Shown: positions 25,698 through 35,020, counted from the stretch's first letter. The stretch: DNA of 64,000 nucleotides from Blastococcus sp. KM273128 (GCF_021698975.1 NZ_SSXA01000014.1:56982-120981), one strand, 5' to 3'. The notes: a model not told the origin generated them from the letters alone. Made by a program: numbers and translations.

Positions 25698-26738
25698 ATG
25701 AGTCGACCCCGCCCCCTGGTCCCGCGCGGCGATCCGGCCGACACCGTGCGGGTCGTCGGCGAGTTCGGCGTCATCGCCCGGGTGCTGGCCCGGTCGGGCA
25801 CCGCGGCGGCCGCCGACGTCGGCCCGGGCGACGACGCGGCGGTGGTGCGCACCCCCGACCGCCGGGTCGTCGCCACCACCGACGTGCTGGTCGAGGGGCG
25901 GCACTTCCGGCGGGACTGGTCCTCGGCCGAGGACATCGGCCACAAGGCGGCCGCCGCCAACCTCGCCGACGTCGCGGCGATGGGCGCCCGGACGACGGCG
26001 CTCGTGGTGGGGCTGGCCTGCCCGCCGGACACGCCCACCAGCTGGCTGGAGGGGGTCGCCACCGGCCTGGCCGAGGAGTGCGCACCCCAGGGGGCCGCCG
26101 TGGTGGGCGGGGACACCGTGGCCGCCGCACCCGGCAGCACCGCCGTCGTCCTGTCGGTCACCGCCCTGGGCGACCTGGCCGGCCGGGCGCCCGTCCTGCG
26201 GTCGGGCGCGCGACCCGGTGACGTCGTCGCGCTGGCCGGGCGGCTGGGGTGGTCGGCCGCCGGGCTGGCGGTGCTGCGCCGCGGGTTCAGCAGTCCGCTG
26301 GCCGTGGTGTCGGCGCACCGGCGCCCCACGCCGCCGTACGCGGCGGGGCAGGTGGCGGCCGACGCGGGCGCCACCGCGATGTGCGACGTGAGCGACGGGC
26401 TGCTCGCCGACGCCGGGCACATCGCGGAGGCCAGCGGCGTCGTGCTCGACCTGGACCGGGCGGCGTTGGCGCAGGCGTGCCTGGAGCCGGTCGGCCCGCT
26501 GCAGCAGGTCGGCTCCGCGCTAGGGGTGGACCCGATGGCGTGGGTGCTCACCGGCGGGGAGGACCACGCGCTGCTGGCCACCTTCCCGCGCAAGGTCCGC
26601 CTCCCCGAGGGCTGGACGCCGGTCGGGCTGGTGCGGCCGGGCAAGCGGGGGCCCGGCGTGCGGGTGGACGGCGTGGACGCCGCCGACGCGCTGGCGGCCG
26701 TGGGCGCGGAGAGGGCGGGGCATGTGCACTTCGGCTGA
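25698..26738 (+). CDS. thiL: Thiamine-monophosphate kinase
   Basis: Phosphorylates thiamine monophosphate to the active diphosphate. 346 aa, PurM/AIR-synthase fold: GEFGVIARVLARSG, VGPGDDAAVV, TTDVLVEGRHFRRDW, and AMCDVSDGLLADAGHIAEASG. ATG 25698 gives MSRPRPLVPRGDPADTVR. The last 17 bp overlap the GNAT gene. No TPP riboswitch is seen upstream. Confidence 0.93.
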   Translation: MSRPRPLVPRGDPADTVRVVGEFGVIARVLARSGTAAAADVGPGDDAAVVRTPDRRVVATTDVLVEGRHFRRDWSSAEDIGHKAAAANLADVAAMGARTTALVVGLACPPDTPTSWLEGVATGLAEECAPQGAAVVGGDTVAAAPGSTAVVLSVTALGDLAGRAPVLRSGARPGDVVALAGRLGWSAAGLAVLRRGFSSPLAVVSAHRRPTPPYAAGQVAADAGATAMCDVSDGLLADAGHIAEASGVVLDLDRAALAQACLEPVGPLQQVGSALGVDPMAWVLTGGEDHALLATFPRKVRLPEGWTPVGLVRPGKRGPGVRVDGVDAADALAAVGAERAGHVHFG

Positions 26739-27246
26739 GCAGCTGCTGCGGGACGGGGCGGTCGTGCGGCTGCGGGCGCTGCCCTACGAGGACCCCCTGG
26801 CGCAGGAGCTGGTCGAGGCGGTGCAGCAGGAGTACGTGGTGCGCTACGGCGGCCGCGACGAGGCCGTCGTCGACCCGGCGGAGTTCCGGCCACCGGCCGG
26901 GCTGTTCCTGGTCGCCGAGGTCGCGGGGGAGCCCGCCGGCTGCGGGGCGTGGCGGGCGCACCCGGACGGGGGTGCGGAGATCAAGCGGGTCTACGTGGCG
27001 CCGGGCTTCCGGCGGCGGGGGCTGGCGCAGGTGCTGATGGCGGAGCTGGAGGCGACCGCGGCCCGCGCCGGGCACCGGTCGGTGGTGCTGAACACCGGGG
27101 AGCGGCAGCCCGAGGCGGTCGCGCTCTACCGGGAGCTGGGGTACGGGCCCGTGCCGGGCTACGGCGTGTACGCCGGCTCGCCGGAGGCCGTGTTTCTGGG
27201 CAAGGAGCTGCTCGTGCACGAGGAGGAGCCGACGTGGGCATCGTGA
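26722..27246 (+). CDS. GNAT-family N-acetyltransferase
   Basis: 174 aa. Acetyl-CoA-binding core EIKRVYVAPGFRRRGLAQVLMAELE (motif R-R-x-G-L/A, about residues 87-111), followed by VVLNTGERQPEAVALYRELGY. The substrate is unknown. Overlaps thiL by 17 bp and the kinase-like gene by 13 bp, so the three form one unit. Confidence 0.85.
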   Translation: MCTSAEQLLRDGAVVRLRALPYEDPLAQELVEAVQQEYVVRYGGRDEAVVDPAEFRPPAGLFLVAEVAGEPAGCGAWRAHPDGGAEIKRVYVAPGFRRRGLAQVLMAELEATAARAGHRSVVLNTGERQPEAVALYRELGYGPVPGYGVYAGSPEAVFLGKELLVHEEEPTWAS

Positions 27247-27860
27247 CGATCTCGGCCCCCTATGGCGCCGCGGGGGCCGAGGTGGCGCCGGCGGTGGCCC
27301 AGCGGCTGGGGCTGCCCTTCCACGACCGCGCGATACCCGCCCAGGTCGCCGGGCGGCTCGGGGTGCCGGTCGAGGAGGCCGAGGCCAACGACGAGACCGT
27401 GGTGCGCGGGCTGTGGCGGCTGGTGGCGTCGCTGGGCACCATGCCCGACCCGGTGGGCGGGGTGGTGCCGGGGGCGCCGCTGCCCGACACCCGGGCCTAC
27501 CGGGAGCAGACCGAGCGGGTCCTCGCCGAGATCGCGACCGGCGACGGCGGCGTGGTGCTCGGCCGGGCCGCGATGGTGGTGCTGGCCGACCGCGCCGACG
27601 CGCTGCACGTCCGGCTGGACGGGCCGCGGGAGCGGCGGCTGGCCGCGGCGGTGGCCCGGTCGTGGCGCCCCCGCGAGGAGGTGGCGCGGGAGCTGGCGGC
27701 CAACGACCGCGCGCGCGAGGCCTACGTCCGGCACTTCTACCGCCGCGACCCGGCCGATCCCCGCCTCTACCACCTGGTCATCGACGCGACGGCGTTCCCG
27801 GTGGAGACCGTCGTGGACCTCGTGGTGACGGCGGCGCGGGGGCGTGGCATCGGCCGCTGA
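27234..27860 (+). CDS. Cytidylate kinase-like P-loop family protein
   Basis: 208 aa. VTISAPYGAAGAEVAPAVAQRLG at the N-terminus is a degenerate P-loop (the usual GxxGxGKS lacks its Lys-Ser), followed by FHDRAIPAQVA, VVLGRAAMVVLADRADALHVRL and the lid-like ARELAANDRAREAYVRHFY. It resembles the cytidylate kinase-like (AAA-type) family, whose role is unknown. GTG 27234 has AGGAGGAG 5 nt upstream. Confidence 0.75.
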   Translation: MGIVTISAPYGAAGAEVAPAVAQRLGLPFHDRAIPAQVAGRLGVPVEEAEANDETVVRGLWRLVASLGTMPDPVGGVVPGAPLPDTRAYREQTERVLAEIATGDGGVVLGRAAMVVLADRADALHVRLDGPRERRLAAAVARSWRPREEVARELAANDRAREAYVRHFYRRDPADPRLYHLVIDATAFPVETVVDLVVTAARGRGIGR

Positions 27861-27910
27861 AGCGCTGCGTAGACCACTGGCGTCACCGTTCGGCCCGCCA
27901 TCGGCGGCAC

Positions 27911-28006
27911 TCAGCCCTTCGATCTCGCCCGCATCCACCTGATGACGAGGTATCCGCCGAGCCCGCCCGACAACAGGCCGATCAGCATGTAGCCGATGAT
28001 CTCCAC
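27911..28006 (-). CDS. 31-aa single-span membrane micro-protein
   Basis: GTG 28006 opens a 32-codon frame: MEIIGYMLIGLLSGGLGG, then YLVIRWMRARSKG and stop at 27911. A strong SD (GGAGGGGG) lies 3 nt upstream. Residues 3-24 are hydrophobic with a GxxxG-like glycine cluster; the C-terminus is basic, predicting an N-out/C-in helix. Its function is unknown. It sits alone in the 327-bp gap between the kinase-like gene and rpmB. Confidence 0.65.
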   Translation of the reverse strand: MEIIGYMLIGLLSGGLGGYLVIRWMRARSKG

Positions 28007-28116
28007 GGGCCCCCTCCGGTCACCGGCCGTGCTGCTGACAGCTGTTCGCAGCACGGTGCCACAGGCAGAGCGGCACCGACGCGGGCGGTTCCGGTCGCCC
28101 CGGCGTACGGGCGCAT

Positions 28117-28157
28117 GCGAGGAGCCCCGGAGGTCGGTGACCTCCGGGGCTCCTCGC
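28117..28157 (-). terminator. Strong terminator hairpin downstream of rpmB
   Basis: A perfect 19-bp stem (GCGAGGAGCCCCGGAGGTC, 28117-28135, with 28139-28157) and 3-nt loop. It begins 31 bp after the rpmB stop on the minus strand and has no T-run. It may also shield rpmB from transcription from the left. Confidence 0.75.
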
Positions 28158-28187
28158 TGTGCTCGCGCCCCTCATGGGGCGCCGGCG

Positions 28188-28379
28188 TCAGGCGCGGACG
28201 ACCTTACCGGCGCGGATGCACGAGGTGCACGCGTTGATCCGGCGACGGTTGCCGGGGGCGATCAGCGCCCGCACGGACTGGATGTTCGGGTTCCAACGGC
28301 GCGGCGTGCGGCGGTGCGAGTGCGACACCGACATACCGAAACCGGGGCCCTTGCCACACACATCGCAGTTGGCAGCCAC
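28188..28379 (-). CDS. rpmB: 50S ribosomal protein L28 (zinc-binding type)
   Basis: 63 aa, complete. It keeps both cysteine pairs (CDVC at 5-8 and CTSC near 51-54), so it is the zinc-containing form. The core HSHRRTPRRWNPNIQSVRAL is typical of L28. GTG 28379 has GGGAG upstream, and a probable -10 (TAGACT) lies about 70 bp upstream. Confidence 0.95.
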   Translation of the reverse strand: MAANCDVCGKGPGFGMSVSHSHRRTPRRWNPNIQSVRALIAPGNRRRINACTSCIRAGKVVRA

Positions 28380-28450
28380 GGTTGATCACTCCCAGAAGAT
28401 TCGTTCGCAGACGGCGGGGCGAGGGCGCACCCGCATGAAGACCGTCCAGC

Positions 28451-28456
28451 AGTCTA
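28451..28456 (-). promoter_or_regulatory. Probable -10 of rpmB
   Basis: TAGACT on the minus strand fits TANNNT and would give a leader of about 65 nt before the rpmB GTG. Confidence 0.45.
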
Positions 28457-28539
28457 ACCGCTCGGCGGAGGTGGTGCCGCAGCGCCCTCCGGGCCGGGTC
28501 CCGCGGCCCGCGCGGGCGGGGCGTGTCGGCGCCCCTGGG

Positions 28540-28545
28540 TAGCCT
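28540..28545 (+). promoter_or_regulatory. -10 of the DAK2 gene (leaderless)
   Basis: TAGCCT fits TANNNT and ends 6 nt before GTG 28552, so the transcript probably starts at the start codon. No SD is present. Confidence 0.55.
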
Positions 28546-28551
28546 GCTCCC

Positions 28552-30150
28552 GTGCTGACGGCGCTGGACGACGCCGCGGTCGGACAGTGGTGCCGGGCCG
28601 CGGTCGAGGCGCTGTCCGACTTCCGGGCGCGGCTCGACGACCTCAACGTCTTCCCGGTCCCCGACGGGGACACCGGCACCAACCTGCTGCACACCGCGGA
28701 GGGCGCGCTGGCGGCGCTGGACGAGGCGGCGCCCGGGGAGCCCACCTGGGCGGTCGTGGCGCGCGGCGCGGTGCTGTCCGCGCGCGGCAACTCCGGCACG
28801 ATCCTGGCCCAGTTGCTGCGCGGCCTGGCCGATCAGCTGGTCGACCAGCCCCCGGCCGACGGGCCGGTGCTGGCCACCGCCGTGCGCAAGGCCGCCGAGA
28901 GCGCCTACACCGCCGTCGCCGCTCCCGAGGAGGGCACCTTCCTCACCGTCGCCCGCGCCGCCGGCGAAGCAGCTGTCGCCGCCGTCGACGAGGGGCGGAC
29001 GACGCTCGCCGACGTCGTCGGGGCCGCGGCCGACGGCGCGCACCGCGCGCTGGAAGGCACGCCCGACCAGCTCGCCGCGCTGCGCGAGGCCGGGGTGGTC
29101 GACGCCGGCGGCGCCGGGCTCTCCCTCGTCCTGGACGCCCTGGTGCGCACGGTCACCGGCGTCCAGCCGGTCCGCCCCGCGCTCACCCGCCGCGCGCACC
29201 CCCCGCACGACCACGTGCACGCCCCGCACCAACCGCCGCCCGGCCCGGGCAGCGAGGTCCAGTACCTGCTCGCCGACGCCGACGAGGGCTCGGTCGCCCG
29301 GCTGCACGAGCGGCTGGCCGGGCTCGGCGACAGCCTCGTCATCGTGGGCGTCGACACCCCGACCGGCCGCGAGTGGAACGTGCACGTGCACGTCGCCGAC
29401 GTCGGCGCCGCCATCGAGGCGGGCATCGAGGCCGGCCGCCCGCACCGCATCACGGTCACCCCGCTGGCGCCGGTGCCCCCGGCGGCGCCGGTCCCGGGGG
29501 TGCGTGCGGTCGTCGCGGCGGTGCACAGCGAGGGCCTGGCCGAGCTGTTCCGCGCCGAGGGCGCCCGCGTCGTCGTCTGCGAGCCCGGCGGCATCACCGA
29601 GGACGACCTCTACGACGAGGTCGTCGCCGCCGGCGCCCAGGAGGTGGTCGTCCTGCCGAACGACGCCGGCCTGCACGCCGCCGCGTCCCGGGCCGCGGAG
29701 CGGGCGCGCGAGGCCGGCCGCGAGGTCGGCGTGGTGCCCACCCGCTCGCCGGTGCAGGGGCTGGCGGCGCTGGCCGTCGCCGACCCGCAGCGCCGTTTCG
29801 GCGACGACGTCATCGGCATGGCGGAGGCGTCGGCCGCCACCCGGTGGGCCGAGCTCGCCGTCGCCGACCAGGAGGCGCTGACCACCGCAGGTCTGTGCCG
29901 GCCCGGCGACGTGCTGGGCTCCGCCGAGGGTGACGTCGTCGTCATCGGCGCGGAGCACGCCGCCGTCGCGTGCGACCTGCTGGACCGGCTGCTCTCCGCG
30001 GGCGGGGAGATGGCCACGCTCGTCGTCGGCCCGGACGAGGCGCTCGGCGACGCCGTCTGCGCGCACCTGTCGTCGGCGCACCCCACCGTCGAGGTGGTGC
30101 GCTACGGCGGCGGCCCCGGGTCGCTGCCGCTGCAGATCGGGGTCGAGTGA
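28552..30150 (+). CDS. DAK2-domain (DhaL/FakA-like) phosphatase or kinase protein
   Basis: 532 aa. The N-terminal DhaL-type nucleotide-binding domain has LNVFPVPDGDTGTNL with its Mg-binding aspartates, followed by ARGNSGTILAQLLRG and VVDAGGAGLSLVLDAL. The C-terminal half is the DegV-related DUF1949/FakA region. Firmicute relatives (FakA/YloV) phosphorylate fatty acids with a DegV partner; no DegV gene is adjacent here. It sits directly before recG (1 bp gap), as in many actinobacteria. Confidence 0.85.
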   Translation: MLTALDDAAVGQWCRAAVEALSDFRARLDDLNVFPVPDGDTGTNLLHTAEGALAALDEAAPGEPTWAVVARGAVLSARGNSGTILAQLLRGLADQLVDQPPADGPVLATAVRKAAESAYTAVAAPEEGTFLTVARAAGEAAVAAVDEGRTTLADVVGAAADGAHRALEGTPDQLAALREAGVVDAGGAGLSLVLDALVRTVTGVQPVRPALTRRAHPPHDHVHAPHQPPPGPGSEVQYLLADADEGSVARLHERLAGLGDSLVIVGVDTPTGREWNVHVHVADVGAAIEAGIEAGRPHRITVTPLAPVPPAAPVPGVRAVVAAVHSEGLAELFRAEGARVVVCEPGGITEDDLYDEVVAAGAQEVVVLPNDAGLHAAASRAAERAREAGREVGVVPTRSPVQGLAALAVADPQRRFGDDVIGMAEASAATRWAELAVADQEALTTAGLCRPGDVLGSAEGDVVVIGAEHAAVACDLLDRLLSAGGEMATLVVGPDEALGDAVCAHLSSAHPTVEVVRYGGGPGSLPLQIGVE

Positions 30151-30151
30151 C

Positions 30152-32338
30152 GTGGCGGTGACCCTGGAGACCCCGCTGGCCAAGGTGCTGGGGCCCAAGA
30201 CCGCCACCGGCATGGCCGACCAGCTCGGCCTGCACACGGTGCGCCACCTGCTGCGCCACTACCCCCGCCGCTACGCGCGGCGCGGCGAGATGGCCCGGCT
30301 CGACGACCTGCAGCCCGGCGACCGGGTGACGGTGCTCGCCCAGGTGAAGAACGTGAGCACCCGGCCCATGCGGCAGCGGCGCGGCACCCTCACCGAGGTC
30401 ACCGTCGGCGACGGCGCGAGCACCATGAAGCTCGTCTTCTTCAGCCACCGGCACGCGCGTCTGGCGCCGGGGGTGTGGGGCATGTTCGCCGGCACCGTCG
30501 GCACCTACCAGGGCAAGCTGCAGTTCACCCACCCCGACATGCACCTGCTCAGCGGCGACGACGATGACGACGACTGGGCCCGCGAGCTGGTGCCGATCTA
30601 CCCGGCGAGCAAGGACGTCTCCAGCTGGGTGATCCAGAAGTCGGTGAAGCTGCTGCTCGGCGGGGCGGGCAACCTCGCCGACCTGGTCACCGACCCGCTG
30701 CCCGAGGAGATCCGCACCCGGCACGGCCTGCTCTCGCTGCCGGCGGCGCTGCTGGACATCCACCGGCCCACCACCGCCCAGGACGTCGAGCGCGCCGAGC
30801 ACCGGCTGAAGTGGGACGAGGCGCTCACCCTGCAGCTCACCCTCGCCGCCCGCCGCCGCGCCGCCGCGCTCGAGCCCGGCACCGCGCGCCCGCGGAAGCC
30901 CGGCGGCCTGCTCGACGCGGTCGACGCCGCGCTGCCGTTCGCGCTCACCGACGGGCAGCGCGCGGTGGGGGAGGAGCTCGCCGCCGAGCTCGACCGCGAC
31001 CAGCCGATGCACCGCCTCCTGCAGGGCGAGGTGGGCTCGGGCAAGACGGTGGTCGCCCTGCGCGCGATGGCGCAGGTCGTGGACGCCGGCGGCCAGGCCG
31101 CCCTGCTCGCCCCCACCGAGGTGCTCGCCGCCCAGCACGCCCGCGGGATCCGCGCCCTGCTCGGCCCGCTCGGCCGTGCCGGGGAGCTCGACGGCGACCC
31201 CGCCGGCACCCGGGTCACCCTGCTCACCGGCTCGCTCAAGGCCGCGCCCCGCCGCGCGGCCCGCGCCGAGGTCGCCGAGGGGCGGGCCGGCATCGTCGTC
31301 GGCACGCACGCGCTGTTGCAGGAGGGCGTGGACTTCGCCGACCTCGGGCTCGTCGTCGTCGACGAGCAGCACCGGTTCGGCGTCGAGCAGCGGGACGCGC
31401 TGCGGGCCAAGGGCAGCCGCCCGCCGCACGTGCTGGTGATGACCGCGACGCCCATCCCGCGGACCGTCGCCATGACCGTCTACGGCGACCTCGAGGTCTC
31501 CACCCTGCGGCAGCTGCCCAGCGGGCGCGGCGGCGTGGCCAGCTCGGTGGTGCCGGTCGTGGAGAAGCCCGGCTGGCTCGACCGCGCCTGGGAGCGGCTG
31601 CGCGAGGAGGTCGCCGCCGGCCGGCAGGCCTACGTCGTCTGCCCCCGGATCGGCGACGTGCCCGGGGACGAGCCCGAGGACGCCGACGGCGCCCCGCCGG
31701 AGGACGAGGGGCGCAGCGACCGTCGGCCCCCGCTCGCCGTCCTCGACGTCGCCGAGGCGCTGCGCGCCGGCCCGCTGGCCGGCCTGCGGCTGGACGTCCT
31801 GCACGGGCGGATGACCCCCGAGGAGAAGGACGGCGTCATGCGCGCCTTCGTCGACGGGGCCACCGACGTGCTGGTCGCCACCACCGTGGTCGAGGTCGGG
31901 GTCGACGTGCCCAACGCCACCGTCATGGTGATCATGGACGCCGACCGGTTCGGCGTCAGCCAGCTGCACCAGCTGCGCGGCCGGGTCGCGCGCGGGAAGC
32001 ACGCCGGCCTGTGCCTGCTGGTCAGCGAGGCCCCGACGTCCTCGCCGACCGGGCAGCGGCTGGCCGCCGTCGCCGCCACCTCCGACGGCTTCGAGCTGGC
32101 CCGCCTGGACCTGGAGACCCGGCGGGAGGGCGACGTCCTCGGTGCCGCGCAGTCCGGCCGCCGCTCGGGCATCAAGCTGCTCTCGCTGCTGGAGGACGAG
32201 GAGCTGATCGCGCAGGCGCGGGCGGAGGCGACCGCGCTGCTGGCCACCGAGCGCGGCCTGGCCGACCACCCGGGGCTCGCCGCCGAGGTCGCCGCCCTGG
32301 CCAGCGACGAGCGCGCCGAGTGGCTCGAGAAGGCGTGA
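30152..32338 (+). CDS. recG: ATP-dependent DNA helicase RecG
   Basis: Branch-migrating helicase that rescues stalled forks and Holliday junctions. 728 aa. N-terminal wedge/OB domain (about 1-200), Walker A GEVGSGKTVVALRAM, DEQH box VVVDEQHRFGVEQRDAL, MTATPIPRTVAMTVYGDLEVS, and the C-terminal helicase motifs TTVVEVGVDVPNATVMVI and QLHQLRGRVARGKH. An acidic insertion (DVPGDEPEDADGAPPEDEG) lies between motifs III and IV. The start is 1 bp after the DAK2 stop. Confidence 0.95.
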   Translation: MAVTLETPLAKVLGPKTATGMADQLGLHTVRHLLRHYPRRYARRGEMARLDDLQPGDRVTVLAQVKNVSTRPMRQRRGTLTEVTVGDGASTMKLVFFSHRHARLAPGVWGMFAGTVGTYQGKLQFTHPDMHLLSGDDDDDDWARELVPIYPASKDVSSWVIQKSVKLLLGGAGNLADLVTDPLPEEIRTRHGLLSLPAALLDIHRPTTAQDVERAEHRLKWDEALTLQLTLAARRRAAALEPGTARPRKPGGLLDAVDAALPFALTDGQRAVGEELAAELDRDQPMHRLLQGEVGSGKTVVALRAMAQVVDAGGQAALLAPTEVLAAQHARGIRALLGPLGRAGELDGDPAGTRVTLLTGSLKAAPRRAARAEVAEGRAGIVVGTHALLQEGVDFADLGLVVVDEQHRFGVEQRDALRAKGSRPPHVLVMTATPIPRTVAMTVYGDLEVSTLRQLPSGRGGVASSVVPVVEKPGWLDRAWERLREEVAAGRQAYVVCPRIGDVPGDEPEDADGAPPEDEGRSDRRPPLAVLDVAEALRAGPLAGLRLDVLHGRMTPEEKDGVMRAFVDGATDVLVATTVVEVGVDVPNATVMVIMDADRFGVSQLHQLRGRVARGKHAGLCLLVSEAPTSSPTGQRLAAVAATSDGFELARLDLETRREGDVLGAAQSGRRSGIKLLSLLEDEELIAQARAEATALLATERGLADHPGLAAEVAALASDERAEWLEKA

Positions 32339-32889
32339 CCCGGATCATCGCGGGGGTCGCCGGTGGCCGGCGGCTGCAGGTGCCATCTGCCGGCGTCCGG
32401 CCCACCGGTGACAAGGCCCGCGGCGCGCTGTTCAACTCCCTCGGGTCGCTGGTCGACCTCGAGGGGGCCGCGGTCCTCGACCTCTACGCCGGGTCGGGCG
32501 CGCTCGGCGTGGAGGCGCTCTCCCGCGGCGCGGCCACCGCCGTCTTCGTCGAGTCCGGCCCCCGGGTGCTGCCGGTGCTGCGGGCCAACCTGGCGGCCCT
32601 CGGGCTGCCCGGCGGTCGGGTCGTGGCCGGCTCCGTGCCCACCGTCGTCGCCGGCCCGGCGCCGCAGGCGTTCGACGTCGTGCTCGCCGACCCGCCGTAC
32701 GACGTCCCCGCCGAGCAGGTGCACGAGGTGCTCCGGGCGCTGGTCACGGGGGAGTGGCTGGCCTCCGGCGGCGTCGTGGTGGTCGAGCGGCCCAGCCGGG
32801 AGCGGGCGTGGGAGTGGCCGACACCCCTGGAAGGTCTGCGCGAGCGGCGCTACGGCGAGGCCGTGCTCCGGTACGGTCGGCGTCCGTGA
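32335..32889 (+). CDS. rsmD: 16S rRNA (guanine966-N2)-methyltransferase
   Basis: 184 aa. AdoMet-binding DLYAGSGALGVEALSRGA and the catalytic LADPPYDVP (N/D-PPY motif) identify RsmD. N-terminal TRIIAGVAGGRRL is typical. The GTGA overlap with recG and a further GTGA overlap with coaD show a tightly coupled operon. Confidence 0.92.
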   Translation: MTRIIAGVAGGRRLQVPSAGVRPTGDKARGALFNSLGSLVDLEGAAVLDLYAGSGALGVEALSRGAATAVFVESGPRVLPVLRANLAALGLPGGRVVAGSVPTVVAGPAPQAFDVVLADPPYDVPAEQVHEVLRALVTGEWLASGGVVVVERPSRERAWEWPTPLEGLRERRYGEAVLRYGRRP

Positions 32890-33371
32890 GGCGTGCCGTC
32901 TGCCCAGGTTCCTTCGACCCGGTGACCAACGGGCACGTCGACGTCATCAACCGGGCGGCCGGCCTCTACGACGAGCTGGTCGTGGCCGTGCTGGTGAACC
33001 CCGGCAAGGCGGGGCTGTTCTCCGTCGCGGAGCGCATGGAGCTGATCCGGGAATCCGTCGCCGACCTGCCCAACGTGCGCGTGGACAGCTTCCAGGGGCT
33101 GCTGGTCGACTACTGCCGCAGCCAGAACATCCCGGTCATCGTCAAGGGCCTGCGCGCGGTCAGCGACTTCGAGTACGAGCTGCAGATGGCGCAGATGAAC
33201 CGCGAGCTGGCCGCCATCGAGACGCTCTTCGTGCCCACCGCGCCGCAGGTCGGCCATCTCTCCTCCAGCCTGGTGAAGCAGATCGCCGGCTTCGGTGGCG
33301 ATGTCTCGCGGCTGGTGCCCAAGGCCGTCGACGACCGGCTGCGCGAGCGGGCCCGCGAGGGGCGGTCGTGA
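32886..33371 (+). CDS. coaD: Phosphopantetheine adenylyltransferase
   Basis: Makes dephospho-CoA from 4'-phosphopantetheine and ATP. 161 aa. CPGSFDPVTNGHVDVI has the TxGH-type nucleotidyl-transfer motif; YCRSQNIPVIVKGLRAVSDFEYE and HLSSSLVKQIAGFGGDV complete the pattern. Both ends overlap their neighbours by 4 bp. Confidence 0.95.
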   Translation: MRRAVCPGSFDPVTNGHVDVINRAAGLYDELVVAVLVNPGKAGLFSVAERMELIRESVADLPNVRVDSFQGLLVDYCRSQNIPVIVKGLRAVSDFEYELQMAQMNRELAAIETLFVPTAPQVGHLSSSLVKQIAGFGGDVSRLVPKAVDDRLRERAREGRS

Positions 33372-34048
33372 CCCGGCCCGGGCGCGGCCACACCACCGAG
33401 GTCGTCTACCGCCTCTACGAGACCGTCGACGAGCTCACCACGGTCATCGAGAACGCCCGCAGCGTGCCGATGTCGAGCTCCTGCATGGTGCCCCGGGACC
33501 ACGTGCTCGACCTGCTCGACGACCTGCGCGAGTCGCTGCCCGAGGACGTCCAGGCCGCCGGCGCGATCGTCGAGCAGCGCACCGAGATCCTCCAGCAGGC
33601 GCAGGCCGAGGCCGAGCGCCTCACCGGGCGGACCCGCGCGGAGAGCGAGCAGCTGCTCGTCCAGGCCAAGCGGCAGCGCGACGAGATCATCGGCACGGCC
33701 CGGCGGCAGCGCGACGAGCTGCTGGCCCAGGCCCGGGCCGACGCCGAGCAGCTCCTGCTGGACGCCGAGGCCGAGGCCCAGGCGCTGGTCGACGAGGGGC
33801 AGCAGCACCGGGCCGCGCTCGTCGCCGACGGCCAGGCCGAGCACGAGCGGCTGATCACCGAGACCGAGGTCTACCGCACCGCCGTCGCCCGGGCCGACGA
33901 GCTCGGCGAGCAGTCGCACGCCGAGGCGGCGCAGATGCGGGCCGAGGTCGACGAGTACGTCGACAGCCGCCTCGCCGAGTTCGGCGCGACCCTGGAGCGC
34001 ATGCTGCGCTCGGTCGACAAGGCGCGCAGCAACCTCCGGGACGGCTGA
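33368..34048 (+). CDS. DivIVA-like coiled-coil protein
   Basis: 226 aa, dominated by a long Gln/Glu/Ala-rich coiled coil (about residues 55-220: EQRTEILQQAQAEAERLTGR, then AKRQRDEIIGTARRQRDELL). A short N-terminal domain (YRLYETVDELTTVIENARSV) precedes it. It matches the actinobacterial family of Rv2927c, conserved after coaD and linked in predictions to cell-wall or septum organisation; no direct function is shown here. Confidence 0.75.
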   Translation: MTRPGRGHTTEVVYRLYETVDELTTVIENARSVPMSSSCMVPRDHVLDLLDDLRESLPEDVQAAGAIVEQRTEILQQAQAEAERLTGRTRAESEQLLVQAKRQRDEIIGTARRQRDELLAQARADAEQLLLDAEAEAQALVDEGQQHRAALVADGQAEHERLITETEVYRTAVARADELGEQSHAEAAQMRAEVDEYVDSRLAEFGATLERMLRSVDKARSNLRDG

Positions 34049-34198
34049 GACCTCCCGCACCGTCAGGCCCCCGGACGGTTGCCGTCCCGGTCCCTCACCT
34101 CGGTGGGTGGTGGCGATCGGGTAGTCTCGACCACCGGTCCGGCCCTCGGCGTCCCGCCCGGCCGACCACCCCTCCCGCACCCGACCGCGAGTACCGAC

Positions 34199-34825
34199 AT
34201 GCCTGCTGCTCCCCGGAACCACCCCGGCGCCGCCTCCTCCGAGGACCGGCGCCCCTCGGCCAACCCCTGGAAGGTCGACCTCCGGGAGCTGGGCCGGCGC
34301 GCGGGCAGCCTGCACGAGCTCGACCGCACGGCGCCGGCGCCCGACGGCTGGGGCCTGGAGCTGATCCGGGTGCCCGGCGGCGCCGACGTCCACCTGCGGC
34401 TCCGGCTGGAGTCGGTCATGGAGGGCGTGCTGGTCTCCGGTGACCTGGAGGTGCCGGTGGTCGGCTCCTGCGCCCGCTGCCTCGAGCCCCTGGAGGACAC
34501 GCTGGCCCTCGACGTCCAGGAGCTGTACGCCTACGCGGGCAGCACCACCGAGGCCACCAGCGAGGAGGACGAGGTGCGCCGGGTCGAGGGCGACTTCCTC
34601 GACCTCGAGCCCCTGGCGCGGGACACCATCGTGCTGAGCCTGCCGCTCTCGCCGGTGTGCACCGAGGACTGCGGCGGCCTCTGCGTCGGCTGCGGCCAGC
34701 GGGTGGACGACCTGCCCGAGGACCACACCCACGAGGTGACCGACCCCCGCTGGGCGGCCCTCGCGGAGAAATTCGCTTCCTCGCCGGGCACCCCCGGCGA
34801 ACCCACCACCCCAGAGGAGAACTGA
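34199..34825 (+). CDS. DUF177/YceD-family protein
   Basis: 208 aa. Features: [44 protein letters not shown] (first Cys pair) and the C-terminal [14 protein letters not shown] cluster, a probable zinc site. YceD genes almost always precede rpmF and are linked to ribosome or 23S rRNA metabolism. ATG 34199 is favoured; a candidate -10 (TAGTCT, 34122-34127) lies upstream. rpmF starts 1 bp after its stop. Confidence 0.82.
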   Translation: MPAAPRNHPGAASSEDRRPSANPWKVDLRELGRRAGSLHELDRTAPAPDGWGLELIRVPGGADVHLRLRLESVMEGVLVSGDLEVPVVGSCARCLEPLEDTLALDVQELYAYAGSTTEATSEEDEVRRVEGDFLDLEPLARDTIVLSLPLSPVCTEDCGGLCVGCGQRVDDLPEDHTHEVTDPRWAALAEKFASSPGTPGEPTTPEEN

Positions 34826-34826
34826 C

Positions 34827-35006
34827 GTGGCCGTTCCGAAGCGGAAGATGTCGCGGGCCAACACCCGCATGCGCCGGTCGCAGTGGAAGGCCACCGCGCC
34901 GACCCTGTCGCCGTGCCCGAACCGCGCCTGCGGCGAGCTCAAGCCGCCGCACCAGGCGTGCCCGACCTGCGGGCAGTACGACGGCCGCCAGGTCCTCTCG
35001 GTCTGA
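34827..35006 (+). CDS. rpmF: 50S ribosomal protein L32 (zinc-binding type)
   Basis: 59 aa, translated directly: [20 protein letters not shown] at the N-terminus is diagnostic. The C-terminal zinc ribbon has CPNRAC and CPTCG, so it is the cysteine-containing form. GTG 34827; the SD GAGGAGA (34814-34820) overlaps the end of the YceD gene. Confidence 0.95.
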   Translation: MAVPKRKMSRANTRMRRSQWKATAPTLSPCPNRACGELKPPHQACPTCGQYDGRQVLSV

Positions 35007-35020
35007 CCTCCCGCACCGCC

